The notes beneath the pieces were generated by a model. That model was not told the origin of the DNA. It saw only the letters and a list, made by a program, of their open reading frames with translations, and searched no databases. Below are positions 27,663 to 35,565 of a DNA stretch of 45,955 bases, piece by piece; positions within the stretch are counted from its first letter, which is position 1, and each line of letters opens with the position of its first letter. The DNA is taken from assembly GCA_964459445.1 (NCBI GenBank), contig CAYWMP010000022.1, positions 1 through 45,955 of the forward strand. The letters are read 5' to 3'. This stretch comes from CAYWMP01 sp964459445 (GTDB taxonomy: Bacteria; Desulfobacterota; DSM-4660; Desulfatiglandales; HGW-15). Both the position numbers and the translations under genes were made by a program.

Positions 27663-28736
27663 TTATTCCTCCTCCGCGGGGGCAGTTTCAGAGAGTTTTC
27701 CTACGGATTCCACCACCTCGCATATGATGCCGCTCAGATCATCATCTTTGAGACCAATTCTTTCGACTGCAGAATTGTCCATACTATACTGCAAACCGTC
27801 GTCTCCCACACCCAGTCCGCTCATCATGGCAATGGAATCCGCCACATGGATGATGTAGGTAAGATCATCATCATCTGATTCAGAGGGTTTGTGATGATAC
27901 CTGATCGCATGCGCAAGATCTTCAGGAATATTCCAGGTACTGCACAATTCAGAGGCTATCTCGGAATGATCGAAGCCAAGGATCTCATTCTCGGCGCTTA
28001 GAAAGCTCGTTCCGCCATCTTGCAGGAGAGCATCGAAATATCCCTTCATTTCGAGAATATAAGGATCAAGAACAAGTTTTCCGATGTCGTGAATAAGACC
28101 TGTGGCAAAGGCGTCATTGGCCAAACCGGCATTCTTTTTTTCTGCAATGACCTTTGATCCAAAACCAACGGCCAATGAATGCTGCCACAAATCACCGGCT
28201 GCCAGCCCATACCCTTCCAGCATGTCTCCCAAAACTTCGGAACTGCTGGCCATTGTGATGAGTTCTCCGAGGGTTTTGAAGCCAAGTACTACAGAGGCGT
28301 GTTGAATCGATGAAACTTTTCCAACAAGACCATAATAGGCGGAGTTGGACATTTTAAGGACTTTGGTGGCGAGAGCCTGATCCAATTCAAGGACATTAGC
28401 AAGTTCCGTAAAGCTAGAGTCAGGATCGGACATGATCTCCCGGGCCTTAAAAATGGTCTGGGGCATCGGTGGCAAGTCATTAACCGTATTGAGTATTCTC
28501 TCCTTGAGTTCGTTTGCTCCCTGTTCATCCTGTGGTGGCGGCGCTTCCACGGAGGAGGTCTGTTCCTGGACGACGGGTGCTTTCTCTTTTGGAGGTGCGG
28601 TTGTAGTCTTTTCACTAAGATTGATTTTGATGATGCCCTTACAGGAGGGGCATTTCAACGCAAACGCATCCTTGTTAGGAAGACGTTCGTCCGGTATTTT
28701 ATAAACCTTTTTGCAGCTCGGGCAATCTATTCTCAC
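27663..28736 (-). CDS. HDOD domain protein with N-terminal zinc ribbon
   Basis: A 357-residue protein. The first 40 residues form an MJ0042-type zinc ribbon (CPSCKKVY and, about 20 residues later, CPSCKGII), followed by a Pro/Glu-rich linker and an HDOD domain (about 85-340) with LPPMPQTIFKAREI, VLKMSNSAYYGL and GLIHDIGKLVLDPYI. Here the HDIGK core is closer to an intact HD motif than in the downstream HDOD protein. The start is GTG at 28736 with AAGGCGG about 6 bases before it. It begins 22 bases after the CheD-like gene, so the two are likely cotranscribed. Confidence 0.88.
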   Translation of the reverse strand: MRIDCPSCKKVYKIPDERLPNKDAFALKCPSCKGIIKINLSEKTTTAPPKEKAPVVQEQTSSVEAPPPQDEQGANELKERILNTVNDLPPMPQTIFKAREIMSDPDSSFTELANVLELDQALATKVLKMSNSAYYGLVGKVSSIQHASVVLGFKTLGELITMASSSEVLGDMLEGYGLAAGDLWQHSLAVGFGSKVIAEKKNAGLANDAFATGLIHDIGKLVLDPYILEMKGYFDALLQDGGTSFLSAENEILGFDHSEIASELCSTWNIPEDLAHAIRYHHKPSESDDDDLTYIIHVADSIAMMSGLGVGDDGLQYSMDNSAVERIGLKDDDLSGIICEVVESVGKLSETAPAEEE

Positions 28737-28758
28737 GATATACCGCCTTTTTCTGATT

Positions 28759-29199
28759 CTAATTTATAGTTATGTTGCCAGTCTCGACATCAAGTGTTAT
28801 TGAACGAATTTTTGCCCCACCGGTTTGTTCGTCCTTGACGGGTTGGCTTGCCTTCTGTAAAGCATCCTTGACTGCCGCCACGACTTTTTGACCCACGCCA
28901 TCTGCCGCATTTTCATTTCCAAGCATGGCAGCCCCGCCGGCGATGGCGACCGTGAAAGGATTTTTAACATCTTGCTTTTCAAGCTCCCCTATTACATGGG
29001 GAATAGCGGTATTGGCGTACATGATGGGGTTTGTAACAGCTATTGCACCGGAGTCAGGCGCCAATATATGCAACCCCACTCCCGTTTTCTTTGCTGCATT
29101 GTACATAATGACGCCAACGCCCGATCCGATGTGATCGATCTTCACGCTCCCACTGGAGGCAATCGCAAATTGTAGGATTTTTATAGATGTTTCGCTCAT
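28759..29199 (-). CDS. CheD-like protein lacking the catalytic cysteine
   Basis: A 146-residue protein that follows the CheD (chemoreceptor glutamine deamidase) fold pattern: IGSGVGVIMYN, a conserved histidine in GLHILAP (H44), YANTAIPHVIGEL, a GGAAML loop, and a C-terminal TLDVETGNITIN like the FDTETG ending of CheD. In T. maritima CheD the catalytic residues are Thr21, Cys27 and His44. Counting gives Ile21, Gly27 and His44 here, so only the histidine is kept. It should not deamidate receptors, but may still bind a CheC/CheX-type partner or receptors. It is first in the minus-strand block. Confidence 0.78.
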   Translation of the reverse strand: MSETSIKILQFAIASSGSVKIDHIGSGVGVIMYNAAKKTGVGLHILAPDSGAIAVTNPIMYANTAIPHVIGELEKQDVKNPFTVAIAGGAAMLGNENAADGVGQKVVAAVKDALQKASQPVKDEQTGGAKIRSITLDVETGNITIN

Positions 29200-29475
29200 C
29201 GTTTCTCGCTACCCTTAGTATAGAGGAGTTTATGTCTTATCAACCCGATCATTTGATCGTGATGTGGCCCTATAACTATGATCCCTTTGACTAATTTTTC
29301 GAGGTCTCGGATCATTTGCGTTTTTTAAATGCAATATGGGTGCCAATAGATTAAAAGGAACTCATTAAGGATTGGATGGTATTTTCCTTCCGGCGCTTAC
29401 AAATGTAAATTTGGGTTGACCTATTACAGGCTTCTCTCCTAAGCTTTAGTTACAGATAATCCAATTATATTAAAC

Positions 29476-30231
29476 ATGTCCAAAACAAAAATCGTCATTC
29501 CCGGTATCCACGCCGTTCGAGAAGCCCTGGAAAAGGGTGGATTGAAGATCGTTGGTTTATTGATTGCTTCGGACAGTAAATCATTGAGAATAAAGGATAT
29601 TGTTTCCATCGCGGAAAACCGCGGCATTCCGGTTGAGGGTAAACCCAGAAGGGAATTGGACGACGTGGCAGGAGGCGTTCAGCATCAGGGCGTGGTCGGT
29701 CTGGCGGAGAGATTTGAATATGCGGACTTCAGCGGTATCACAGAAACCGCCCTGAAAGATTCAAAACCGGCTCTGATCGTTGTGGCGGATCATATTACGG
29801 ATGAGGGGAATCTTGGCGCTTTAATTCGAGTTGCAGCCTTTTTTGACGCTCATGGCCTTGTTATACCCAAGGACCGGTCGGCGAAGGTATCTCGATTTGC
29901 ACTCAAGAGATCCGCAGGGGCCTATGCCCATGTCCCGATTGCGCAAGTCGTGAATTTGGGGAGGGCCCTGGATTCTCTCAAAAAGAAAGGGTTTTGGATC
30001 ATCGGAGCAGGGCGAGAGGGGCCGGAATCCATCTATCGATTCGACTGGAACAGGGATATGGCCCTAATACTGGGTAGGGAAGACCGCGGTTTGGGCCACG
30101 CGGTGAGGAAAAGATGTCATCAGATTGTCAGTATTCCTTCTCAAGGGTTTGAAGGGTCACTCAATGTATCGGTTGCCGCCGGCGTCATACTTTCCGAAAT
30201 TATAAGAAGCAGGCCTGTGAAAGATAATTAG
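29476..30231 (+). CDS. rlmB: 23S rRNA 2'-O-methyltransferase, TrmH/RlmB family
   Basis: A 251-residue SpoU/TrmH-family methyltransferase. An N-terminal substrate-binding domain (VIPGIHAVREALEKGG) is followed by the three SpoU motifs: DEGNLGALIRVAAFF, ALILGREDRGLG and SLNVSVAAGVIL, which form the trefoil-knot SAM site. The best functional guess is methylation of 23S rRNA G2251 (RlmB), though family members can act on other rRNA or tRNA sites. Start is ATG 29476. It stops 3 bases before the convergent Maf gene. Confidence 0.9.
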   Translation: MSKTKIVIPGIHAVREALEKGGLKIVGLLIASDSKSLRIKDIVSIAENRGIPVEGKPRRELDDVAGGVQHQGVVGLAERFEYADFSGITETALKDSKPALIVVADHITDEGNLGALIRVAAFFDAHGLVIPKDRSAKVSRFALKRSAGAYAHVPIAQVVNLGRALDSLKKKGFWIIGAGREGPESIYRFDWNRDMALILGREDRGLGHAVRKRCHQIVSIPSQGFEGSLNVSVAAGVILSEIIRSRPVKDN

Positions 30232-30233
30232 GG

Positions 30234-30845
30234 TTACGGGCTCAATGGAAAGCCTGTCACGGCTCCTACTCCAATGAGGGCTTTTAGAAGGGCGCAAAGA
30301 GGAAGACCGACAACATTGGTGTAAGAGCCTGAAATGGCTTCAACCATGAAGGCCCCAATACCCTGGATTGCATAACCGCCCGCCTTGCCAAAGGGTTCTT
30401 TTGTGGAAATATAAGCAGTGATCTCTTTTTCAGTCAACGTCTTCAGCCTGACGAGAGTTGAAACGCATTCCCTGTGAACCACATGCCCGGGGGGGCTCAG
30501 GATACAGAAGCCCGTTAGGACCTCGTGCTCATTCCCACCCAAGAGAGAAAGCATAGAAAACGCATCATCCCGGTCTCCGGGTTTGCCGAGTATGGTTTTT
30601 CCAAGGACAACTATCGTGTCCGCCCCCAGAATCCATCTGCCGGCCGCCGCCTTTTTAACCGCCTTTGCCTTTTTCGCAGCCAAAGTCAGGGATACCGCTC
30701 CGGCTCCACCGGTAATTTGAATTTCATCGATGCGGCTCGGGATGGCTCTAAAGGGAAGACCAATCTGCTTCAGAAGACTCTTCCTTCTTGGTGATTCAGA
30801 TGCCAAAATCAGGGGATTTTGACCGGTTATTTGTTGGTTTTCCAT
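30234..30845 (-). CDS. maf: Maf family nucleoside triphosphate pyrophosphatase
   Basis: A 203-residue house-cleaning enzyme that hydrolyses non-canonical or pyrimidine NTPs. The P-loop-like SESPRRKSLLKQIGL lies near the N-terminus, followed by the catalytic segment GADTIVVLGKTILGKP and the C-terminal EPFGKAGGYAIQGIGAF and YTNVVGLPL. Substrate class (dTTP/UTP versus m7GTP) cannot be set by eye. It converges with rlmB and lies 88 bases downstream of tatD on the same strand. Confidence 0.93.
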   Translation of the reverse strand: MENQQITGQNPLILASESPRRKSLLKQIGLPFRAIPSRIDEIQITGGAGAVSLTLAAKKAKAVKKAAAGRWILGADTIVVLGKTILGKPGDRDDAFSMLSLLGGNEHEVLTGFCILSPPGHVVHRECVSTLVRLKTLTEKEITAYISTKEPFGKAGGYAIQGIGAFMVEAISGSYTNVVGLPLCALLKALIGVGAVTGFPLSP

Positions 30846-30933
30846 ATCAACTCAAATCTCGGAAGGGCTCCTGCCCGTTGAAGAGAGGGTCAAAGGATAT
30901 ATCGAACCAATCGAATTTGGATCCTGATCGCTA

Positions 30934-31704
30934 TTAGCCGGGTAATCCGAATAGCCTTTTCGCGTTTTCTGATGTTTGCTCGGCAATCTCCAAAACCTCA
31001 ATTCCTCTCAAATCGGCGATTTTCCGAGCCGTATATCTTACATAGGAGGGTTCGTTCCGTTTTCCTCGTTTTGGCGCGGGTGTCAAAAAGGGCGCATCCG
31101 TTTCCAAGAGCATTTTATCAAGGGGTATCTTTCTGGCAACATCTTGGATCTGTGCGGCATTCTTGTAAGTAACCGTCCCGGGAATCGAGATGTAAAATCC
31201 CAAGTCCATATACTGCCTTGCCAGGCTATGGTCACCGGAAAAACAGTGAATCACGCCGCTATAGCTCTTTTTTCCGTGCCCTTTAAGTATGTTCAAAGCC
31301 TCTTCGTGCGCATCTCGAATATGGATAATGAGCGGGAGATCAAAATGTGCAGCATTCTCAAGTTGCAGATTAAAGGCCCTTTTTTGATTTTCAGGGGAAG
31401 AGTGCTTCCGATAGAAATCCAATCCTATTTCTCCCCAGGCCACAACCTCCGGCTCAGATGCCAATTCGCCGAGATTTCGGAGAATATTTGAGTCCAATTC
31501 ATTGGCGTTATGTGGGTGATAGCCAACGGATGAGAAGACGAAATCGTAGGACTTGGCCAATTGAAGAGCGGAAATGGAACTGGGCAGGTCAATGCCTATG
31601 GTCAGTATTTTTGTAATACCGTTTTGAAGTGCTCTATCGAGTACTTGTTCCCTGTCCCTGTCGAATTCGCGCATATCGAGGTGTGCGTGACTATCAATGA
31701 GCAT
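30934..31704 (-). CDS. tatD: TatD family metal-dependent hydrolase
   Basis: A 256-residue TIM-barrel hydrolase of the TatD DNase family. Metal-binding motifs are DSHAHLD at the N-terminus, GEIGLDFYR in the middle, then PLIIHIRDAHEE, GVIHCFSGD and LLETDAPFLTP. The C-terminal PSYVRYTARKIADLRG is characteristic. I chose the ATG at 31704 because the protein then starts MLIDSHAHLD as is normal; a TTG at 31737 would add 11 residues. It is probably cotranscribed with maf. Confidence 0.94.
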   Translation of the reverse strand: MLIDSHAHLDMREFDRDREQVLDRALQNGITKILTIGIDLPSSISALQLAKSYDFVFSSVGYHPHNANELDSNILRNLGELASEPEVVAWGEIGLDFYRKHSSPENQKRAFNLQLENAAHFDLPLIIHIRDAHEEALNILKGHGKKSYSGVIHCFSGDHSLARQYMDLGFYISIPGTVTYKNAAQIQDVARKIPLDKMLLETDAPFLTPAPKRGKRNEPSYVRYTARKIADLRGIEVLEIAEQTSENAKRLFGLPG

Positions 31705-31777
31705 CGCCGCTTGATTTCCCCCTTTTTTTAGAGTCAAACATCATAGACAAGGTGGGATTTTTTGGCAAACAAATTGG

Positions 31778-31805
31778 TTGCATATTTGGAAAAATTGCTT
31801 AAAAT
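31778..31805 (+). promoter_or_regulatory. Candidate sigma-70 promoter for the GAF-GspE gene
   Basis: TTGCAT at 31778-31783 and TAAAAT at 31800-31805 are separated by 16 bases in an AT-rich stretch. The pair lies about 40 bases before the ATG and divergent to tatD. Confidence 0.5.
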
Positions 31806-31843
31806 AGGATTAAAATTAAAAGCTTAAGGAGTTGCCTAACAAT

Positions 31844-34162
31844 ATGGCTGTCCTTGCAAGAAAGACTGATAAAGCAAATTCCAGAGAACGATCACTGGAA
31901 GAACAGCTCAGATTTCAGAAAAGACTCAACAACATAACCAACAAGATCCATTCTGCCAAGGATACCAATGACATCCTCTTGAATCTGCAGAATGAAATTC
32001 TGAGCCTTTTTGATGCTGACAGGATAACGATCTATGTGGTTGACGGGGCTAACAAACAGATTGTCTCGCGTTTCAAGACAGGTGCCGAGGTCGCGGAAAT
32101 CAGGGTCCCCGTAAACAATGAGAGCATCTCGGGTTACTGTGCCGCGTCGGGGAAGGTCACCAGCATTGCGAATGCCTATGACGATAACGAACTGAAACGA
32201 ATAAATCCGGCATTGCGTTTTGACAAGTCCTGGGACATGAAAACGGGTTATAAAACCACCCAGGTTCTGGCAGCGCCCATCCCCTACAATAAGTACCTGC
32301 TTGGTGTTATCCAGTTAATGAACAAGAAGGATGGCACCCATTTCACCCTGGAGGACCAATCATCGGTCGTTGAGATAGCCAAAGTCCTGGGCATCGCCTT
32401 TTTCGATAACCAACGCGTCGCACAAAAAACAAAGCCCACTAAGTTCGATCATCTCATCACCAACAATATCATCACAGCAAAAGACCTGGAACAGGCGATC
32501 GCCAATGCGAGGAAAGTGAAAAAGCAAGTCGAATCCGTGCTGATGAAGGACTTCCAGGTCTCTAAGGATGATATTGCCAAGTCGCTCTCCGCCTATTTCA
32601 AGACCAGGTTTATTCCCTTTGACGATAAAATGGTCATTCCCGGCGAGATTCTAAAGGGGCTTAGACCGAGTTTCTTGAAACACAATGCCTTTGTCCCTGT
32701 TTCGCACTCCGGAAATAGAATCGTGATAGTCATGGAGAATCCCGATTTCCTTCCTGCGAGAGATACCATCAGGCGTCTCATGCCCGGTAAGGATTTTGAA
32801 TACTGCGTGTCCTTGAGAGAAGATATTTTCAAAATGATCGATCTCTTTTTCGATGTAAAAAGGTCGGAAATGTTGGGCGATACTGGGAGCATTGAAGATA
32901 TTCTCGGACAACTGGATTCCGCTGAAGAGGAAGAAGATGAGGATATGGAAGGGGTGAGCGAAGAGTCCAGCGCGATTGTTCAACTCGTGAACAAGATGAT
33001 TGTCGACGGCTTTAATCGAGATGCCTCCGATATCCATGTTGAGCCTCGCCAGGGTAAAGTAAATGCCATGATCCGATTTCGAGTAGACGGTGCATGCCAG
33101 GTCTATCAGACCATCCCTTACACCTACAAGCGGGCCATTGTTTCCAGGCTAAAGATCATGTCTGATCTGGATATCTCGGAGAGGCGACTTCCACAGGACG
33201 GTAAGATCAAATTCAAGAAATACGCGCCTCTGGACATAGAGCTTCGTGTGGCCACGATTCCCACTGCCGGGGGGGTGGAGGATGTGGTGCTGCGTATCTT
33301 GGCTGCCGGAGAGCCCTTACCTCTGGAGAAGATGGGCTTTAGTGAGAGAAATTTCAACGAGTTTATCGGCATGATTTCACAGCCCTACGGCATCGTTCTG
33401 GTTGTGGGACCCACGGGAAGTGGGAAAACGACCACCCTTCATGCCGCGCTCCACTATATCAACAAGCCCGAGACAAAGATCTGGACAGCAGAAGACCCCG
33501 TGGAGATCACCCAGGAGGGGCTCCGACAGGTGCAGGTCACGCCTAAAATCGGATTCGATTTTGCGACGGCCATGAGGGCCTTTCTGCGGGCGGACCCGGA
33601 TGTGATTATGGTCGGTGAGATGCGCGACCACGAGACGGTATCTACAGGGGTTGAAGCCTCCCTGACCGGACACCTGGTCTTCAGCACCCTTCATACCAAC
33701 AGCGCGCCGGAGACGATCACCCGGTTGCTGGATATGGGTATGGACCCTTTCAATTTTGCCGATGCCTTGTTAGGGGTTTTGGCCCAGCGTTTGGTAAGGA
33801 CCCTGTGCAAGGACTGTAAGGAAGAATTCCATCCGGATAGGGAAGAGTATGATACCCTGGTCAGGGCCTATGACGGCGATTTTGATGCCCTCGGTTTTCC
33901 CTTTAACGATGACCTTGTTTTATACAGGCCCAAGGGATGTCAAAAATGCGGGAATACAGGTTACAGAGGAAGAACCGGGTTGTATGAACTGCTCGCAGGA
34001 ACTGATGACATGAAATCGCGCATTCAAGGTCGAGCCAAGATGGAGGATTTGAGAGAGCAGGCCGTGAAGGACAACATGAGCAGCCTGATGCAGGATGGCG
34101 TCCGAAAGACCTTGCTGGGGCAGACGGATTTGATTCAGGTGCGGAAAGTGTGTATTAAATAG
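31844..34162 (+). CDS. GspE/PilB family ATPase with N-terminal GAF domain
   Basis: A 772-residue secretion/pilus-type ATPase with three parts: a GAF domain (about 30-190, ILLNLQNEILSLFDADRITIYVV), a T2SSE_N/MshEN-like domain (about 200-340), and the GspE motor. The motor has Walker A GPTGSGKTTT at 522-531, the Asp box, Walker B DPDVIMVGEMRD, HLVFSTLHTN and a zinc-binding tetracysteine (C655, C658, C699, C702). The ATG at 31844 has AAGGAG 12 bases upstream; a TTG at 31832 abuts it and is rejected. No other pilus or secretion genes are nearby. The MshEN-like part lacks the RLG motifs linked to c-di-GMP binding. Confidence 0.92.
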   Translation: MAVLARKTDKANSRERSLEEQLRFQKRLNNITNKIHSAKDTNDILLNLQNEILSLFDADRITIYVVDGANKQIVSRFKTGAEVAEIRVPVNNESISGYCAASGKVTSIANAYDDNELKRINPALRFDKSWDMKTGYKTTQVLAAPIPYNKYLLGVIQLMNKKDGTHFTLEDQSSVVEIAKVLGIAFFDNQRVAQKTKPTKFDHLITNNIITAKDLEQAIANARKVKKQVESVLMKDFQVSKDDIAKSLSAYFKTRFIPFDDKMVIPGEILKGLRPSFLKHNAFVPVSHSGNRIVIVMENPDFLPARDTIRRLMPGKDFEYCVSLREDIFKMIDLFFDVKRSEMLGDTGSIEDILGQLDSAEEEEDEDMEGVSEESSAIVQLVNKMIVDGFNRDASDIHVEPRQGKVNAMIRFRVDGACQVYQTIPYTYKRAIVSRLKIMSDLDISERRLPQDGKIKFKKYAPLDIELRVATIPTAGGVEDVVLRILAAGEPLPLEKMGFSERNFNEFIGMISQPYGIVLVVGPTGSGKTTTLHAALHYINKPETKIWTAEDPVEITQEGLRQVQVTPKIGFDFATAMRAFLRADPDVIMVGEMRDHETVSTGVEASLTGHLVFSTLHTNSAPETITRLLDMGMDPFNFADALLGVLAQRLVRTLCKDCKEEFHPDREEYDTLVRAYDGDFDALGFPFNDDLVLYRPKGCQKCGNTGYRGRTGLYELLAGTDDMKSRIQGRAKMEDLREQAVKDNMSSLMQDGVRKTLLGQTDLIQVRKVCIK

Positions 34163-34171
34163 CGATGAAGT

Positions 34172-34282
34172 GATCTAAAGTGACTAAAATGACTAAGGTG
34201 ACTAAAGTGATTGAGAGTTGGGTTGTTGGGTAAAAACTTTAGGCACCTTAGGCACTCTAGCCATTTTAGCTCACTTCTTTAG
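34172..34282. repeat. Large imperfect inverted repeat between convergent genes
   Basis: The left half (about 34172-34212) is built of near-tandem AAGTGACTAAA-type units, and the right half (about 34237-34282) is built of their complements (TTAGGCACCTTAGGCACTCT and onward). Together they can fold into a long imperfect hairpin just past the GspE stop and before the argC stop. It may act as a bidirectional terminator or be a repeat-derived element. Confidence 0.6.
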
Positions 34283-35340
34283 GGGTATTGACCTGCCTTC
34301 AAAAGACCAGCCGTCTCCTCAATCCCAAACATAATGTTCATATTCTGAACGGCGCTGCCGGCCTGACCTTTGACGAGGTTATCGATCAAGCTCACCACGA
34401 TCAGTTTACCCGTCCTTTCATCCACATTCAGAGATAGGTTGCAATAGTTGCTGCCACGCACATTGCTGCTGGCCAAAGGCGTCTCAGGACCGTGAACCCG
34501 TACGAATGTCTCCCCATCGTAGAATGAACGATAAGCCTCTTCTACGGTCTTCACACTCTGGTCAGGTTTGAGATTGCAGTATATCGTCGACAAAATGCCC
34601 CTGGCGAGGGGGACGACATGGGGTGTAAAGGTTATTTTCATGTCAATGCCTGCAACAAGACCGAGTTCCCTTTCTATCTCATAGATATGCTGATGGCCTG
34701 ATATCTTATAGGCATTCATGGCATCGTATCTTGCAGGATAGTGAAAGGTGGGGGAGGGATTCTTACCGGCCCCTGAAACGCCGGTTTTAGAGTCGCAGAT
34801 AATGGAATCAGGCTCGATAAGGGCCGATTGGAGGGCAGGGGCCATCCCAAGAATACAGCTAACGGCAAAACATCCGGGATTTCCCACTATATCCGTTTTT
34901 TCGATATCGGATCGATGTAGCTCTGCCAATCCATAGACCGAGTTTGGAAGTAGATCCGGAGCCGCGTGTTCCTGAGATTTTCCGATCCGAGCTGCATACC
35001 CTTGATAGGTCTTAAGATCGTTGAAACGGAAATCGCCACTGTAGTCCACAATCTTGACACCTTTGTCCAACCAGGATCGGGCTTCCTTTTGCCCAACGCC
35101 GTCAGGTGTGGCGAAAAACACGACGTGGAAATCGTCGGGCCGCGAAGAGTCATTGGGATCAACTATGGGAAGATCGCAAAAGCCCTTAAGGTGCGGGTAT
35201 AATTCACTATAGGGCATTCCCACATCCTGCATGTCAATCATAGCTGCTATTTCTGCCTGGGGATGCCCGAGCAACAATTCTACGGCGCCGCACCCTCCAT
35301 ATCCCCCAGCTCCAATGATGCCAACTCTCACATTATCCAT
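34279..35340 (-). CDS. argC: N-acetyl-gamma-glutamyl-phosphate reductase
   Basis: NADPH-dependent third step of arginine biosynthesis. The 353-residue protein has the Rossmann motif VGIIGAGGYGGCGAVELL at its N-terminus and the catalytic cysteine C157 in VGNPGCFAVS, followed by SGAGKNPSPTFHYPA and the HQHIYEIERELG segment. The ATG at 35340 has GGGGAA 7 bases upstream and fits the family; an in-frame ATG at 35379 would add 13 residues. It stands alone here without other arg genes. Confidence 0.94.
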   Translation of the reverse strand: MDNVRVGIIGAGGYGGCGAVELLLGHPQAEIAAMIDMQDVGMPYSELYPHLKGFCDLPIVDPNDSSRPDDFHVVFFATPDGVGQKEARSWLDKGVKIVDYSGDFRFNDLKTYQGYAARIGKSQEHAAPDLLPNSVYGLAELHRSDIEKTDIVGNPGCFAVSCILGMAPALQSALIEPDSIICDSKTGVSGAGKNPSPTFHYPARYDAMNAYKISGHQHIYEIERELGLVAGIDMKITFTPHVVPLARGILSTIYCNLKPDQSVKTVEEAYRSFYDGETFVRVHGPETPLASSNVRGSNYCNLSLNVDERTGKLIVVSLIDNLVKGQAGSAVQNMNIMFGIEETAGLLKAGQYP

Positions 35341-35404
35341 AACGTATTCCCCAAAGCAAAAGGTATTTATTTTTACCATCTTTTTAAAGCAGCAAAAGTA
35401 TGGA

Positions 35405-35550
35405 GTTGACGGTTGCGAGTGACGCGTTGCGTGTTGCGCGTCTAAGCTAAAAAAAACCGACTAAAACTCGCAACCCAGAACTCGTAACAGATTTTCATAA
35501 ACCCATCTCTCCAACACGCCAATACTCCAACACTCCAGTACTCCAAATCC
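35405..35550. repeat. Short tandem and inverted repeats upstream of argC
   Basis: A GTTGCGAGTGACGCGTTGCG-type stretch (35412 onward) is echoed in reverse by CTCGCAACCCAGAACTCG near 35467. A run of ACTCCAA/CACTCCA units follows (35509-35546). These are low-complexity intergenic words without spacer structure, so not CRISPR. Confidence 0.55.
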
Positions 35551-35565
35551 TCGAAGGCTTTTCTC

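Noticed and set aside
27590..27727. 45-codon plus-strand frame overlapping the 3' end of the zinc-ribbon HDOD gene
   Set aside because: Its second half is antisense to conserved coding sequence and there is no convincing ribosome-binding site.
35509..35546. Short tandem repeats that could suggest a CRISPR array
   Set aside because: Units are about 9 bases, irregular and without spacers; this is low-complexity intergenic repeat.
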